64,000 bases of DNA from G965116155 sp965116155 (GCA_965116155.1 OZ220488.1:682001-746000), one strand, 5' to 3'; counted from the first letter of the stretch, positions 8,745 to 17,446 are shown. Made by a program: numbers and translations. The notes: a model not told the origin generated them from the letters alone.

Positions 8745-11141
8745 ATGGAAACACAAAAACCCATCCCTGTGGAGCAACTCGGCCGGGCGCACCCGCACAA
8801 GCGCACACTACAAGTGGGGCTTTTGCTTTTTTGCACCCTTTTTTGCCTTTTGCCCATAAAAGGCACCCAGGCTGCCGAAGTGCTGCGCCGCATAGAGTTT
8901 CGCGGTGCAACAGGTGATTTGGGGCCAGAGTTTTTGCGGGGGCACATAAAAAGCGCAGCCGGCCAAGCTTACAGCCCTAAAGTGGTGCGTGAAGATGTGA
9001 CGGCTTTGTTTGCAACGGGTTTTTTTAGCAACATTCAGGTGCGGTTTCGTAAAGGCGTGCTTGTATATGAGCTTAGTTCCCGAAACGCCATTACAAAGAT
9101 TGTTTTCAAAGGCAACTATAAAATCAAGCATAAAGACTTGATAGAAAAAGCAGAGCTCGAAGGCCTAGACAAAGTCGACAGTGCGCGCATCAAAAACGCC
9201 CGCCAAAAAATCAAACAAGCCTATATTAAAAAAGGCTTTTTGCTTGCCAGTGTGCGCCATAGCTTGGTGCCTGTCAAAAAAACACCCAGTAGTTTTAGGT
9301 TGGTGTTTTATATAAAAGAAGGCAAGCGCGCCTATGTGGAGAGGTTGGAGTTTTTTGGCAACAAAAACCTTCCATCAAAGCTGTTTACAAAATTTATGGC
9401 CACTAAAAAGCGCGGAGCGCTGAGTTTTTTGTCACAGTCCGGCTTGTATGACCCTGAGGTTTTGGCTCAAGACCACGAGCGTTTGAAGTTTTTGTATATG
9501 GAAGAGGGCTATTTGAACGCCCAGGTGCGCGAGCCTCAGGTGTTTATTACGCCTGACAAGAGTCAGGTGCATATCAGTGTGCACATCACCGAGGGCGAGC
9601 AGTACGAGGTGGGCAATATGAGCTATGCCAGTGATGCGTTATTTGCACCTTCTGATTTGCGCGAGGGAGCTTTGGTCGAAACGGGGGATGTGTTTAGTTA
9701 CTCGTTGTTTCAAGAAGAAATCAAAAGGCTCGAAGCCAAATACGGAGACAAGGGACACGCTTTTGTAAATGTGATCCCCCAAACCCGCATTAATGAGCGC
9801 CTTAAGCAAGTGGAGGTGCGTTTTGAGTTTGAGCGAGGGGATAAGGTTTTTGTCAGGCGCGTACTTATTAGCGGTAACGACAAAACCCGCGACAACGTAA
9901 TACGCCGCGAGATCAAGGTGCCAGAGGGCAGCCTATATAACGAAACTTTAACCCAGCAGTCTTTAGCCAGCATCAGGAGCTTGGGGTTTTTTGAAGAGGT
10001 CACGCTTAACCGCTTACCGGTGCCGGGCGACCCTACTGGCGTAAACTTAGAGTTTAAAGTGAAGGAGCGCTCTACAGGCAGTGGAACTGTTGGTTTGGGC
10101 TATAGCGGATTTGCAGGTTTTAGCTTGAATGGGTCTTTAAACCAGCGGAATTTTCTAGGCAAAGGGCAATTTTTAGAACTATCAGCAAACTTTGGTAAAG
10201 ACCAAAGCTTGTGGAGCGTGAACTTTTACGAGCCCAGCTGGAAAGACTTGAAGTGGTCTTATGGCTTTGAGGCTTATAGACGCAAGCAGCGTTTGGCGGA
10301 TTATGACGAGGTGCAATGGGGAGGAGGTTTTAGGGTGGGTTACCCCTTGGGGCCTTATTTGCGCGCGCTTGTGGGCTATACAGTGGAGCACACCGCTATT
10401 GAGCTTTCAAAGGACTTAGAGGAAGAGTTCGATGCTACTGGCAAGGCCTTTTACCCTTATGAAAGCATAGAAGGCCGGGCCAACATTTTAAGTGCCAGTT
10501 TAGATTACACCCGCTTAAACGACGCGCTGTTACCCACCAAGGGCTGGGCGGCGCATTTAGGCACGCGCTACGCTGGCTTGGGCGGGCCCCTTAAGTATAC
10601 CAGTGTGGATATGAGCCTCAGGTGGTATAAGCCTTTGTTTTGGAAGCTAGTACTGCGCAACCGCTTGCGGGCATCTTGGCTTCGTGGATTAAATGGACAG
10701 GTGGCGCCGTTTAACCAAAGGTACCACCTGGGAGGGCCTACCAGTTTGCGGGGCTACGACTGGTTTAGTGTAGGCACCATGCGCTGTGCTTACAGGCAAA
10801 CTTGGGGCGAAGGCGTGGAGCCTGACCCGGCTTGTCCGCCTAGTCGCGGAGGGGCAGTGGGGGTGCAAAGGGTTTATGGAGGTTTGACGCAGGTGCTGGG
10901 CAATTGGGAGCTCGAGAGGCCTTTGATTGAGAGCGGTGCTTTTACGGGGTTGGTATTTTTTGATATGGGTCAAGCTCGGGACAGTTTTGCCGAAAGCTTT
11001 AAAAACCTGCGCTACAATGGAGGCGTAGGAGTGCGGTGGCGCACGCCTTTGGGGCTTTTGCATTTTTCAGTGGGGTGGCCCTTGTTTGACTCTACTGCCC
11101 GAGGCGCCCAGACGCACTTTTATATAGGAGAGGTTTTTTAA
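8745..11141 (+). CDS. bamA: Outer-membrane protein assembly factor BamA
   Basis: The essential Omp85 protein that folds and inserts beta barrels into the outer membrane. From ATG 8745 the protein has 798 residues: a signal sequence (LQVGLLLFCTLFCLLPIKGTQA), then periplasmic POTRA domains (first strand VLRRIEFRGATGDLG; later ITKIVFKGNYKIK, AYVERLEFFGNKNLPS, VFVRRVLISGNDKTRDNVIRREI) and a C-terminal barrel with the lid-lock motif as SLRGYDW in place of VRGF. The last residues, HFYIGEVF, end in phenylalanine as expected. An in-frame TTG at 8712 would add 11 residues; ATG 8745 was preferred. skp follows, the usual bamA-skp order, though separated here by repeat DNA. Confidence 0.95.
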   Translation: METQKPIPVEQLGRAHPHKRTLQVGLLLFCTLFCLLPIKGTQAAEVLRRIEFRGATGDLGPEFLRGHIKSAAGQAYSPKVVREDVTALFATGFFSNIQVRFRKGVLVYELSSRNAITKIVFKGNYKIKHKDLIEKAELEGLDKVDSARIKNARQKIKQAYIKKGFLLASVRHSLVPVKKTPSSFRLVFYIKEGKRAYVERLEFFGNKNLPSKLFTKFMATKKRGALSFLSQSGLYDPEVLAQDHERLKFLYMEEGYLNAQVREPQVFITPDKSQVHISVHITEGEQYEVGNMSYASDALFAPSDLREGALVETGDVFSYSLFQEEIKRLEAKYGDKGHAFVNVIPQTRINERLKQVEVRFEFERGDKVFVRRVLISGNDKTRDNVIRREIKVPEGSLYNETLTQQSLASIRSLGFFEEVTLNRLPVPGDPTGVNLEFKVKERSTGSGTVGLGYSGFAGFSLNGSLNQRNFLGKGQFLELSANFGKDQSLWSVNFYEPSWKDLKWSYGFEAYRRKQRLADYDEVQWGGGFRVGYPLGPYLRALVGYTVEHTAIELSKDLEEEFDATGKAFYPYESIEGRANILSASLDYTRLNDALLPTKGWAAHLGTRYAGLGGPLKYTSVDMSLRWYKPLFWKLVLRNRLRASWLRGLNGQVAPFNQRYHLGGPTSLRGYDWFSVGTMRCAYRQTWGEGVEPDPACPPSRGGAVGVQRVYGGLTQVLGNWELERPLIESGAFTGLVFFDMGQARDSFAESFKNLRYNGGVGVRWRTPLGLLHFSVGWPLFDSTARGAQTHFYIGEVF

Positions 11142-11438
11142 AGCAATTTAGAGCGCTAGCCCAAAATTCTGGGACTAAGCGCTCGAGGCGAGAGCAGCAC
11201 CCTGAAAGGGTGCGGCTGCGATGGTAGCGAAGGGCCCCACAGGGGCACGAAGCGTCCACGCTCACTTAAGCAAGTTTAATTCTCTTGATTTTACTCTAAG
11301 CCCAAGGCGACCACACTTCCGTCAAAGCCCCTTGCTCCTTATAAAGCACATGTAATAGGATGGGTTCGAGTGCGGAGAGATTGTGCCAGCGTGTGGCTGG
11401 CCTGAAATACTACCTGAAATACTACTAAAGGGGCTAAA
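11142..11438. repeat. Dispersed hairpin element between bamA and skp
   Basis: Roughly 300 bases without a gene. TTTAGAGCGCTAG begins 7 bases after the bamA stop, followed by CCCAAAATTCTGGGACTAAGCGC. Inner hairpins include GCAGCACCC/GGGTGCGGCTGC. A second shared module near 11295-11335 (CCCAAGGCGACC...CGTCAAAGCCCC) recurs at other loci. The last 60 bases hold the skp leader with AAGGGG in front of its ATG and two copies of a 12-base unit CTACCTGAAATA / CTGAAATACTAC around 11403-11425. Confidence 0.75.
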
Positions 11439-11984
11439 ATGTTAATTAAAAATTCTGCTGCTACTGCTGCTGTTTTGTGTTTGCTGATGACTTTACCCGG
11501 TGCTTGGAGCGTAGCTAAGGCCGCTGACACTAAGCAGGCGGTTTCTATGGGATGGGTGGATACCGACGAGGTGATGAAAAAAACTAAAATCGGCAGCCAT
11601 TTTATGAAACGCATGGAGGCCGACAGGAAGGCCTTTTTTAAAAAAAACAAATCCGAAGAAGATAAGCTTAAAAAAGAGTTCGACAACTTTGAAAAACGCA
11701 AGCTCGTTATGTCAGAAGAAGAGCGGCGAAAAAAACAAGAAGCCCTGCAGTTGCGTTTGATCGAGGTGCGTGAGGCGCAGCAGCAAAGGCTTTTAACTTT
11801 CGAAAAAAAGCACGCCGACCTGCAAAAGCCTTTGTTAGACAAAATTGAAAAAGTCATGGCCGAAGTCGCCAAAAAGCAAAACTATGACTTTATTATAGGC
11901 AAAAAGGCTTTGCTCTATGGTGCACGCTCTACCAACATTACAAGCGATGTCATTAAGGCCGTAAACAAAAAACACAAACGCTAG
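11439..11984 (+). CDS. skp: Skp/OmpH-family periplasmic chaperone
   Basis: A periplasmic holdase that carries unfolded outer-membrane proteins to BamA. The 181-residue protein has a signal peptide (AATAAVLCLLMTLPGAWSVAKA), a short beta strand starting VSMGWVDTDEVMKKT (family pattern 'IGYVDVQKVFEES'), a long highly charged coiled-coil (residues about 60-140, Lys/Glu/Arg-rich, AEADRK... style heptads) that forms the tentacles, and a closing strand NYDFIIGKKALLYGA. Strong AAGGGG ribosome site eight bases before the ATG. Its position after bamA supports the assignment; the aceE-like gene follows after 12 bases. Confidence 0.88.
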   Translation: MLIKNSAATAAVLCLLMTLPGAWSVAKAADTKQAVSMGWVDTDEVMKKTKIGSHFMKRMEADRKAFFKKNKSEEDKLKKEFDNFEKRKLVMSEEERRKKQEALQLRLIEVREAQQQRLLTFEKKHADLQKPLLDKIEKVMAEVAKKQNYDFIIGKKALLYGARSTNITSDVIKAVNKKHKR

Positions 11985-11996
11985 AGGCAACCGCGC

Positions 11997-14633
11997 GTGA
12001 AGCTGTCTCAGGATGCCCTTAATCGCTTGATTGCGTGTGCGCATTACTATGCGCAGCAGATGATTTTTACAGCCAATGCTCGCCCCTTAGACAAAGGCGA
12101 GCCCAAGGTGGGGGGGCATGCTTCGGCCTCTAGCAGCGCGCTGCACATTATGGCGGCCTTGCATCTATTTGTAAAATCCGGCCACGACATTGTAGCTAAC
12201 AAGCCCCATGCTTCGCCCATGGACCATAGCTTAAATTATATGCTGTCTTTGTTGTTAGACAAAAACCTAAACCCTTTGCCAGAAGAGGTGCAACAAAAGG
12301 CCATGGGCGGGCTAAGGGCCTATGGCGAGTTGGGGGAGGTGTTTCAATCTTACCACTCACACTATGACGCGGATCATTTTAATTTTTTACCTTCTGGCAC
12401 GGTAGGCATACCAGCTGTTGCGGCGGGTTATTTGGCCTTGGCTTATAGGTTTGCCAAGGCCCAGGGTTACAAGGTGCCCGGGGGCCATTTTTGGTGTGTG
12501 TTGGGGGATGCCGAGTTTCGTGAGGGCAGTCTGTTAGAGGCGGCGCCTGACTTAGCCGAGCGAGGCTTAGGAGAGCTAACTTGGATTGTAGATTACAACC
12601 GGCAGTCTTTAGATGGACACCGCACGCCTGGCGCAAGTGTGCGTGACAGTGTGCGTATTGCACAAACCATGCAGGCTAATGGTTGGCATGTGGTGGATCT
12701 GCAGCATGGCCCTTTGCGCAAAAAGGCTTTCGCATCAAAAGGAGGCGCAGGGTTTAAAAATTGGCTTGAAGCTTTGCCGGATTACGAGCTACAGGTATTG
12801 CTTAATGCTGAACCAAAAAAAATAACCTCCTATTTAAAAAAGCACTGGTTCCCGCGTGAAAAAGCTTTGGAGCCCTTTGTAAAAGCTCATAGTGCCGAGC
12901 AGGTAAAAGAGCTGCTGTTAGATTTTGCGGGGCATGATATTAAAACGCTAAACCAGGCGTTTTTAAATTTGCGCAATAAAAAACTTGGCAAGCCTTCTTG
13001 CGTTATAGCCCATACTCTTAAGGGGTGGGGCTTAGATATGAAAGCAGCGTCCGGCAACCACTCTATGTTGCCTAAGGCGGCGGAAATCGCGCGTCTTAAG
13101 GTTGCGGCAGGTTTTAAAAAAAACGCCCCTCCTTTTGTACGCATGCCCTGGACCAGTCCTGAGGGGCAGTTTTTAAAAGCCCGAGGCGCGCACTTGTTAA
13201 AGGATTTTCGCGAGCAAAACAAACTGCGGCAACAAAACCTTAAAAAAACCACGCCCCCTTTAGAGCTTACAAGCTTGGGCATACCTTTAAAGTTTGCCGT
13301 TTATCCGCATACCCAGTGGATGCTGGGGCAATGTATAGGCAAGTTGGCGCGCTTGGCAGACTCTAATAATGAGCAGGCTTGGCAGCGCAACCTTTGCGTT
13401 ATGGCTCCTGACGTGGGCACCAGTACCAACTTAAGCATGGCAATGGATGCGAGGGTTTTGGGGCCTGAAAGCGAAAGGGATTTTTACAAAGAGCTCGGTG
13501 TTATGGATCCTAAAAACCCCAACCTCTTAGCAAGCCAAAGCAATAAGCGCCGTTTTTTGAGGTTTGACATCACCGAAGCCAACTCGACCAGTTGTTTGGG
13601 AGCTTTTGGCCAAATGCGCCGTCACTTGGGCGCGGCGTTGCTGCCCGTTATGACGGTGTATGATTTTTTTATTAAGCGCGCCTTGGACCAGTACTTTTAC
13701 AATTTGTATTGGGGGTCGAGTTTTATTTTAGTGGGTACACCGAGTGGGGTGAGCTTATCTGCTGAAGGTGCGCAGCACTGTTGGAAGAGTGATTTGCAGA
13801 TTCCTAACCAAATTGTGTGGGAGCCTTTTTATTGCCAAGAGCTAGATTGGATTTTATGCGAAAGCATACGGCTACTACTAAGTGGGCAAGATCAAGAGCG
13901 CTCGGGGGTGCTTTTACGCGCCACCACACAGGGCGCAGACCAAAAAGAGTTTTTGACTTTTTTAAAGCAGCAAAAAGTTTATAAAAAAAACCCGCCCGCC
14001 CTTTTGGCTCTTAAGGGAGAAGGAGGCACCCAAGAGGGTGTAGACGAATCGCAGGTAGAGCCTAAGCCTCAAGCACAGATTTTGCAAAATGTGCGCCAGC
14101 ATGTTTTGAAAGGGGGGTATTTTTTGCGGTGCTTTGCCGGCTATGCGCACTATAGGCCGGGCGAAAATGTGGTGCATATTTTAGCTATGGGGGCCTTATG
14201 CACTGAGGCTTTAAAGGCCTCTAAGGCTTTGTTTAAAAAAGGGGTCTACGCCAATGTGCTGGTCGTAACGAGCCCTAGTTTGCTGTGTGGCAACTTGGGA
14301 GCAAAAACAAACTACGCGCATCTTTGCCAAAACTTGGGACTAACCGGGGATTGGCATGCTGTGCGCGGTAAGTCGCAAAGTTGGGCTGAGGCTCAAAGCG
14401 TTGTGGGTGGCCGCGTGCCTGTTGTGAGTGTGCATGATGGAGAGCCGGGCCTGCTAGATAATGTGGGTTCTATTTTGGGAGTGAAGCAGGTGGCTTTGGC
14501 GGTACGGCGGCACTCGGTATGTGGCCGCGCGCACGAGGTGTACCGTTACCATGGCTTGGATGCCCATGCCATAGAAGCCGCCGCCTGGTCTGTACTCGAA
14601 CGCACTGCCAGCGAAAAACTAAAGCAAGGTTAG
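11997..14633 (+). CDS. Homodimeric E1-type 2-oxoacid dehydrogenase (AceE-like)
   Basis: An 878-residue thiamine-diphosphate enzyme of the transketolase superfamily with the full E1 length. N-terminal features are VGGHASASSS, KPHASPMDHSL and the cofactor site GDAEFREG...DYNRQSLDG, in which the usual GDG is GDA; the middle Pyr domain has APDVGTSTN and the C-terminal domain HILAMGALCTEALKA. This is the subgroup of AceE homologues with 'GDAE...DYNRQSLD' seen in many proteobacteria, often annotated only as transketolase-like. Substrate is therefore uncertain; pyruvate is the natural guess. No E2 or E3 gene is beside it. It starts with GTG 12 bases after skp, and its stop codon TAG is the first base triplet of a dispersed repeat. 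Confidence 0.75.
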   Translation: MKLSQDALNRLIACAHYYAQQMIFTANARPLDKGEPKVGGHASASSSALHIMAALHLFVKSGHDIVANKPHASPMDHSLNYMLSLLLDKNLNPLPEEVQQKAMGGLRAYGELGEVFQSYHSHYDADHFNFLPSGTVGIPAVAAGYLALAYRFAKAQGYKVPGGHFWCVLGDAEFREGSLLEAAPDLAERGLGELTWIVDYNRQSLDGHRTPGASVRDSVRIAQTMQANGWHVVDLQHGPLRKKAFASKGGAGFKNWLEALPDYELQVLLNAEPKKITSYLKKHWFPREKALEPFVKAHSAEQVKELLLDFAGHDIKTLNQAFLNLRNKKLGKPSCVIAHTLKGWGLDMKAASGNHSMLPKAAEIARLKVAAGFKKNAPPFVRMPWTSPEGQFLKARGAHLLKDFREQNKLRQQNLKKTTPPLELTSLGIPLKFAVYPHTQWMLGQCIGKLARLADSNNEQAWQRNLCVMAPDVGTSTNLSMAMDARVLGPESERDFYKELGVMDPKNPNLLASQSNKRRFLRFDITEANSTSCLGAFGQMRRHLGAALLPVMTVYDFFIKRALDQYFYNLYWGSSFILVGTPSGVSLSAEGAQHCWKSDLQIPNQIVWEPFYCQELDWILCESIRLLLSGQDQERSGVLLRATTQGADQKEFLTFLKQQKVYKKNPPALLALKGEGGTQEGVDESQVEPKPQAQILQNVRQHVLKGGYFLRCFAGYAHYRPGENVVHILAMGALCTEALKASKALFKKGVYANVLVVTSPSLLCGNLGAKTNYAHLCQNLGLTGDWHAVRGKSQSWAEAQSVVGGRVPVVSVHDGEPGLLDNVGSILGVKQVALAVRRHSVCGRAHEVYRYHGLDAHAIEAAAWSVLERTASEKLKQG

Positions 14634-14659
14634 AGTGCTAGCCCAAAATTCTGGGATAA
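14631..14659 (+). repeat. Left half of a dispersed element interrupted by the IS
   Basis: TAGAGTGCTAGCCCAAAATT followed by CTGGGATAA begins on the aceE-like stop codon and matches the start of the copy behind bamA. It is cut by the IS left end at 14660. The right-hand remnant lies after the IS at 15954. Confidence 0.75.
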
Positions 14660-14733
14660 TGGACTTCCCCAAATTTCATGGACACTTTTTATCGCTTGAG
14701 CGAAGGTGTAGGTGAGGTTAGGAGGAGGTTTAG

Positions 14734-15060
14734 ATGGCGATTGTTAGGAAGCAGTATTCTGATGAGTTTAAGCGTAATGCGGTGGATTTATCATCTCAGA
14801 TGGGTACGATGAATGCGGCTAAGGATTTGGGTATTCCGAGTTCTACTTTGGTGTCGTGGAGGAGGTGGCTTAGGGTTTCTGGGAAAAAGGCTACTAGTCT
14901 TAAGCCTGTACGAGATCGGGGGGCTCAGAAGCGGTCTTATGAGGCTCTGGAAAAGGAAAACAAGCGCATTAAAAAGGAAAATGGTTATTTAAGAGAGGTG
15001 AATGCGGTTTTAAAAAAAAGTGCGGCCATTTTGTTAGGGGATCAGATGAGAGGTTCTTGA
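14734..15060 (+). CDS. IS3-family transposase OrfA
   Basis: A 108-residue DNA-binding protein that recognises the IS ends. It has a helix-turn-helix (YSDEFKRNAVDLSSQ... AAKDLGIPSSTLVSWRRWL) and a C-terminal leucine-zipper-like helix (YEALEKENKRIKKENGYLREVNAVLKKS). A strong GGAGGAGG ribosome site precedes the ATG. The A-rich slip site near its end allows fusion to OrfB by -1 frameshifting. The stop overlaps the start region of orfB. Confidence 0.93.
   Translation: MAIVRKQYSDEFKRNAVDLSSQMGTMNAAKDLGIPSSTLVSWRRWLRVSGKKATSLKPVRDRGAQKRSYEALEKENKRIKKENGYLREVNAVLKKSAAILLGDQMRGS
15012..15020 (+). promoter_or_regulatory. Candidate -1 ribosomal frameshift site of the IS
   Basis: Eight adenines followed by G. 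In the orfA frame the codons are TTA AAA AAA AGT, so A-AAA-AAA is a slippery heptamer at 15012-15018; slipping back one base enters the orfB frame, which is open from at least this point to 15917. The product would be the OrfAB transposase, the usual IS3-family mechanism. Confidence 0.7.
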
Positions 15061-15917
15061 TGATGCAGTCTTTGAGTGGCCGTGTGCCTGTGAGTTTTTT
15101 GTGTCAGGCTTTTTCAGTGAGTAGGAGTGCGTATTATCTTTGGAAGCAAAAGAGGTCTGTAGTCTCAAAGAGGCAAGGTGTTTGTGAAGCAATTAGGGCG
15201 GCTTTTTTAAAAAGCAAGCGTCTGTATGGTTCGCCTAGAATTTACGCAGATTTGAAAGGGACCCCTCATGAGGTAAGCCTGAACACGGTGGCAAAATATA
15301 TGAATAAAATGAGGCTATTAGCTCGCATAAGAAAGAGGCGTCAGCTATACAATCAGAGCCCTGATAGTTCTCTTAGTTCTGTTGCGCCGAGAGTGTTTAA
15401 AACGGAAAAAAAGGCCTGCTTTCCTGCAAGGCCCGGCGAGGTGCTAGCAGGTGATATAACGTATTTACCTTTAAGTACCGGCTTTATGTATTTGGCTGTG
15501 GTTATGGATCTTTGCACAAGAGAAGTCATCGGCTGGTCTCTAGGCAAAAGCCAACAGACCAGCCTTGCCTTGAGCGCTTTAGTACAAGCTATTAAAACAA
15601 TCAAAAAGCCTGAAACCAAGATTATTTTCCATTCTGACCGAGGCCCGCAGTACCTGAGCGCCGCTTATCAGCACTTTTTACAGCTTCAAAAGATCGTCCC
15701 GAGTATGTCCAGACGAGGCAATTGTTACGATAACGCTTTTGTTGAATCGTGGTTTGCGAGCTTTAAAAAAGAATGCCTCTATCGCAGCTCATATGAAAAT
15801 GAGAAGGATTTAAGGCAATTAGCCTTCCAATATATTGAAATTTGGTACAATAGAAAAAGGAAACACTCAGCACTTGATTACAAAACCCCATACGAGTATA
15901 AAATGTGCTTCGGCTGA
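15060..15917 (+). CDS. IS3-family transposase OrfB (DDE integrase core)
   Basis: The catalytic subunit, about 285 residues. It has an N-terminal HTH_21-like segment (AIRAAFLKSKRLYGSPRIYADL), then an rve-type integrase core with the acidic triad: Asp in GDITYLPLSTGF, Asp in IFHSDRGPQYLS and Glu in YDNAFVESWFASFKKE. The C-terminal signature YIEIWYNRKRKHSAL is complete. It lies in the -1 frame relative to orfA; the likely active protein is the OrfAB fusion. Independent initiation could use ATG 15060 or 15063 or the TTG at 15057. Nothing is broken, so the element could be mobile. Confidence 0.93.
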   Translation: MMQSLSGRVPVSFLCQAFSVSRSAYYLWKQKRSVVSKRQGVCEAIRAAFLKSKRLYGSPRIYADLKGTPHEVSLNTVAKYMNKMRLLARIRKRRQLYNQSPDSSLSSVAPRVFKTEKKACFPARPGEVLAGDITYLPLSTGFMYLAVVMDLCTREVIGWSLGKSQQTSLALSALVQAIKTIKKPETKIIFHSDRGPQYLSAAYQHFLQLQKIVPSMSRRGNCYDNAFVESWFASFKKECLYRSSYENEKDLRQLAFQYIEIWYNRKRKHSALDYKTPYEYKMCFG

Positions 15918-15953
15918 ACGATAAAAAGTGTCAAGTTATTTTGGGGAATTCCA

Positions 15954-16030
15954 TGTAGCCTTGTGCGATCTCTAAGCACAAGGCGTCCACACTCTCGTCA
16001 AAGCCCCGTGCATTGAGTAAATTTTACAAA
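15954..16030. repeat. Right remnant of a dispersed element
   Basis: Starts TGTAGCCTTGTGCGATC and continues ...AAGGCGTCCACACT...CGTCAAAGCCCCGTGCATTGAGTAAA. The same module is found near 11290, 18825, 20100-20145 (inverted), 22600-22670, 52683-52750 and 55640-55690. Part of it (from about 15982) is inside the large inverted duplication that carries the ankyrin genes. Confidence 0.75.
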
Positions 16031-16080
16031 TTTCCTTTCCTTTCCTTTCCTTTCCTTTCCTTTCCTTTCCTTTCCTTTCC
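16031..16080 (+). repeat. Pentanucleotide tract (TTTCC)10
   Basis: Ten perfect tandem copies of TTTCC end two bases before TACAAT (16083-16088), a close match to a -10 box, and about 54 bases before the ankyrin ATG. The other copy of this locus has eight units. Such tracts change length by slippage; lying against the promoter it would alter transcription, not reading frame. Confidence 0.9.
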
Positions 16081-16134
16081 TGTACAATAATTTTGATTGT
16101 TGTATTAAAAACCCACAACTTTAGGAGAAAGAAA

Positions 16135-17166
16135 ATGAAACACCTACGTTTTGTATGGCTCGTGCTGCTTTTGGCATTAGTTTTAGAGCCAAGTTTTGCT
16201 ATAAATTTTGGTATTGGTGCCAAAGCAAAAAAAGAACGCCGCGAAAAGGCTTTGATAGATGCAGCATTTTGGGGCAAGGTCGATGTTGTAAAAGCTTTGC
16301 TCGCGCATGAAGATATTGATGTCAATGCAAAAAACAAAAACGGCAAGACCGCCTTGATATGGGCAGCAATTTTGGACAAGGTCGATGTTGTAAAAGCTTT
16401 GCTCGCGCATGAAGATATTTATGTCAATGCAGAAGACAAAAACGGCAACACCGCCTTGATGTGGGCAGCGCGTGAGAGCAAGGTTGATTTTGTAAAAGCT
16501 CTGCTCGCGCACGAAGATATTGATGTCAATGCAGAAGAAAAAAACGGCAACACCGCCTTGATATGGGCAGCGCGTGAGAGCAAGGTTGATTTTGTAAAAG
16601 CTCTGCTCGCGCACGAAGATATTGATGTCAATGCAGAAGAAAAAAACGGCAACACCGCCTTGATATGGGCAGCATATAAGGGCAAGGTCGATGTTGTAAA
16701 AGCTTTGCTCGCGCACGAAGATATTGATGTCAAGGCAAAAGACGAAGACGGCAACACCGCCTTGATATGGGCAGCGCATGAGAGCAAGGTTGATTTTGTA
16801 AAAGCTCTGCTCGCGCACGAAGATATTGATGTCAATGCAAAAAACCAAAGCGGCAACACCGCCTTGATATGGGCAGCATATAAGGGCGAGGTCGATGTTG
16901 TAAAAGCTTTGCTCGCGCACGAAGATATTGATGTCAATGCAAAAAACCAAAGCGGCAACACCGCCTTGATATGGGCAGCATATAAGGGCAAGGTCGATGT
17001 TGTAAAAGCTTTGCTCGCGCACGAAGATATTGATGTCAATGCAAAAGACAAAAACGGCAACACTGCCTTAGATCATTCAGGGGGCTATGTTAGGAATGGT
17101 ATAAAGATTAAAAAGCTTTTAAAGCAGTATAAGGCTGATCATTGCAAAAGAATTTTAGAAGGTTGA
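16135..17166 (+). CDS. Secreted ankyrin-repeat protein (long copy)
   Basis: From ATG 16135, preceded by AGGAGAAAG, the protein has 343 residues: a signal peptide (LRFVWLVLLLALVLEPSFA), a basic linker (GAKAKKERREK) and then about eight near-identical 34-residue repeats of the form KVDVVKALLAHEDIDVNAKNKNGNTALIWAA, ending in a capping half repeat (DHSGGYVRNGIKIKKLLKQYKADH). The 34-residue period gives a 102-bp DNA repeat that is almost identical from unit to unit. Ankyrin repeats bind proteins; a Sec signal suggests action in the periplasm or outside the cell. Target unknown. It is one of two inverted copies. Confidence 0.9.
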   Translation: MKHLRFVWLVLLLALVLEPSFAINFGIGAKAKKERREKALIDAAFWGKVDVVKALLAHEDIDVNAKNKNGKTALIWAAILDKVDVVKALLAHEDIYVNAEDKNGNTALMWAARESKVDFVKALLAHEDIDVNAEEKNGNTALIWAARESKVDFVKALLAHEDIDVNAEEKNGNTALIWAAYKGKVDVVKALLAHEDIDVKAKDEDGNTALIWAAHESKVDFVKALLAHEDIDVNAKNQSGNTALIWAAYKGEVDVVKALLAHEDIDVNAKNQSGNTALIWAAYKGKVDVVKALLAHEDIDVNAKDKNGNTALDHSGGYVRNGIKIKKLLKQYKADHCKRILEG

Positions 17167-17260
17167 CGCTGGACTACGTTTTAACTGCCTGCGTAAGCTG
17201 TATAGGTCGTAAAAACTCTTTAAGGCTTTCGTTTCGCCCCCTTACCTGCACTAGTCACGA

Positions 17261-17446
17261 CTAGAGTAGTGTTTTTACCCTTTCTTCAAGTTCTGAAAAC
17301 GTGGCAGCTTCGCGCACTACACCTGCCAGCTCTTTACTGCTCCCAAAAGCACTTGAGACTAAAACCATAACCATAAAGGCAATAGCAAAAATGTAGCCAA
17401 CACGGATTATCAACTTTGGTAGCGTAATGGTTTTTCTTCCCCCCAT
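17261..17446 (-). CDS. Small single-pass membrane protein, unknown
   Basis: A 61-residue frame starting MGGRKTITLPKLIIRVG, with one transmembrane helix (YIFAIAFMVMVLVSSAFG, residues about 18-35) and a short charged tail (ELEERVKTLL). AAGGGG lies six bases before the ATG, a plausible ribosome site. It lies inside the segment flanked by the two inverted ankyrin copies, downstream of the Rpn gene on the same strand (59 bases). No homologue is recognised; it might be an orphan of the island or a chance frame. Confidence 0.45.
   Translation of the reverse strand: MGGRKTITLPKLIIRVGYIFAIAFMVMVLVSSAFGSSKELAGVVREAATFSELEERVKTLL

Larger units (their letters stand above)
14660..15953 (+). mobile_element. 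IS3-family insertion sequence, complete
   Basis: A 1,294-bp element bounded by 35-bp imperfect inverted repeats (14660-14694 and 15919-15953; about 29 of 35 positions match; both outer ends read TGGA.TTCCCCAAA, inner ends GACACTTTTTATCG). It holds orfA and orfB in the usual -1 overlapping arrangement with an intact DDE triad, so it may be active. The ends begin with TG as expected for the family. No target duplication is seen: left flank ...GATAA, right flank TGTAG.... It sits inside a dispersed hairpin element. Confidence 0.92.
15982..17245 (+). repeat. Inverted duplication, copy 1 (ankyrin gene unit)
   Basis: From about GCGTCCACACT at 15982 to CCCCCTTACC at 17245 this segment matches, in inverted orientation, 19198-20145. 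The match covers upstream DNA, the TTTCC tract, the promoter region, the ankyrin gene and about 80 bases behind it. Differences are two fewer pentamers and three fewer ankyrin units in the other copy plus scattered substitutions. Confidence 0.85.

Noticed and set aside
16183..17063. Long open frames antisense to ankyrin copy 1 (and 19381-20130 opposite copy 2)
   Set aside because: The 102-bp repeat keeps every frame open; the products are mere repeats of one meaningless unit without a start signal.
16240..17100. CRISPR-like array of regular 102-bp repeats
   Set aside because: The repeats are in-frame coding ankyrin units with no unique spacers; no array of the CRISPR type and no cas gene is seen in the window.
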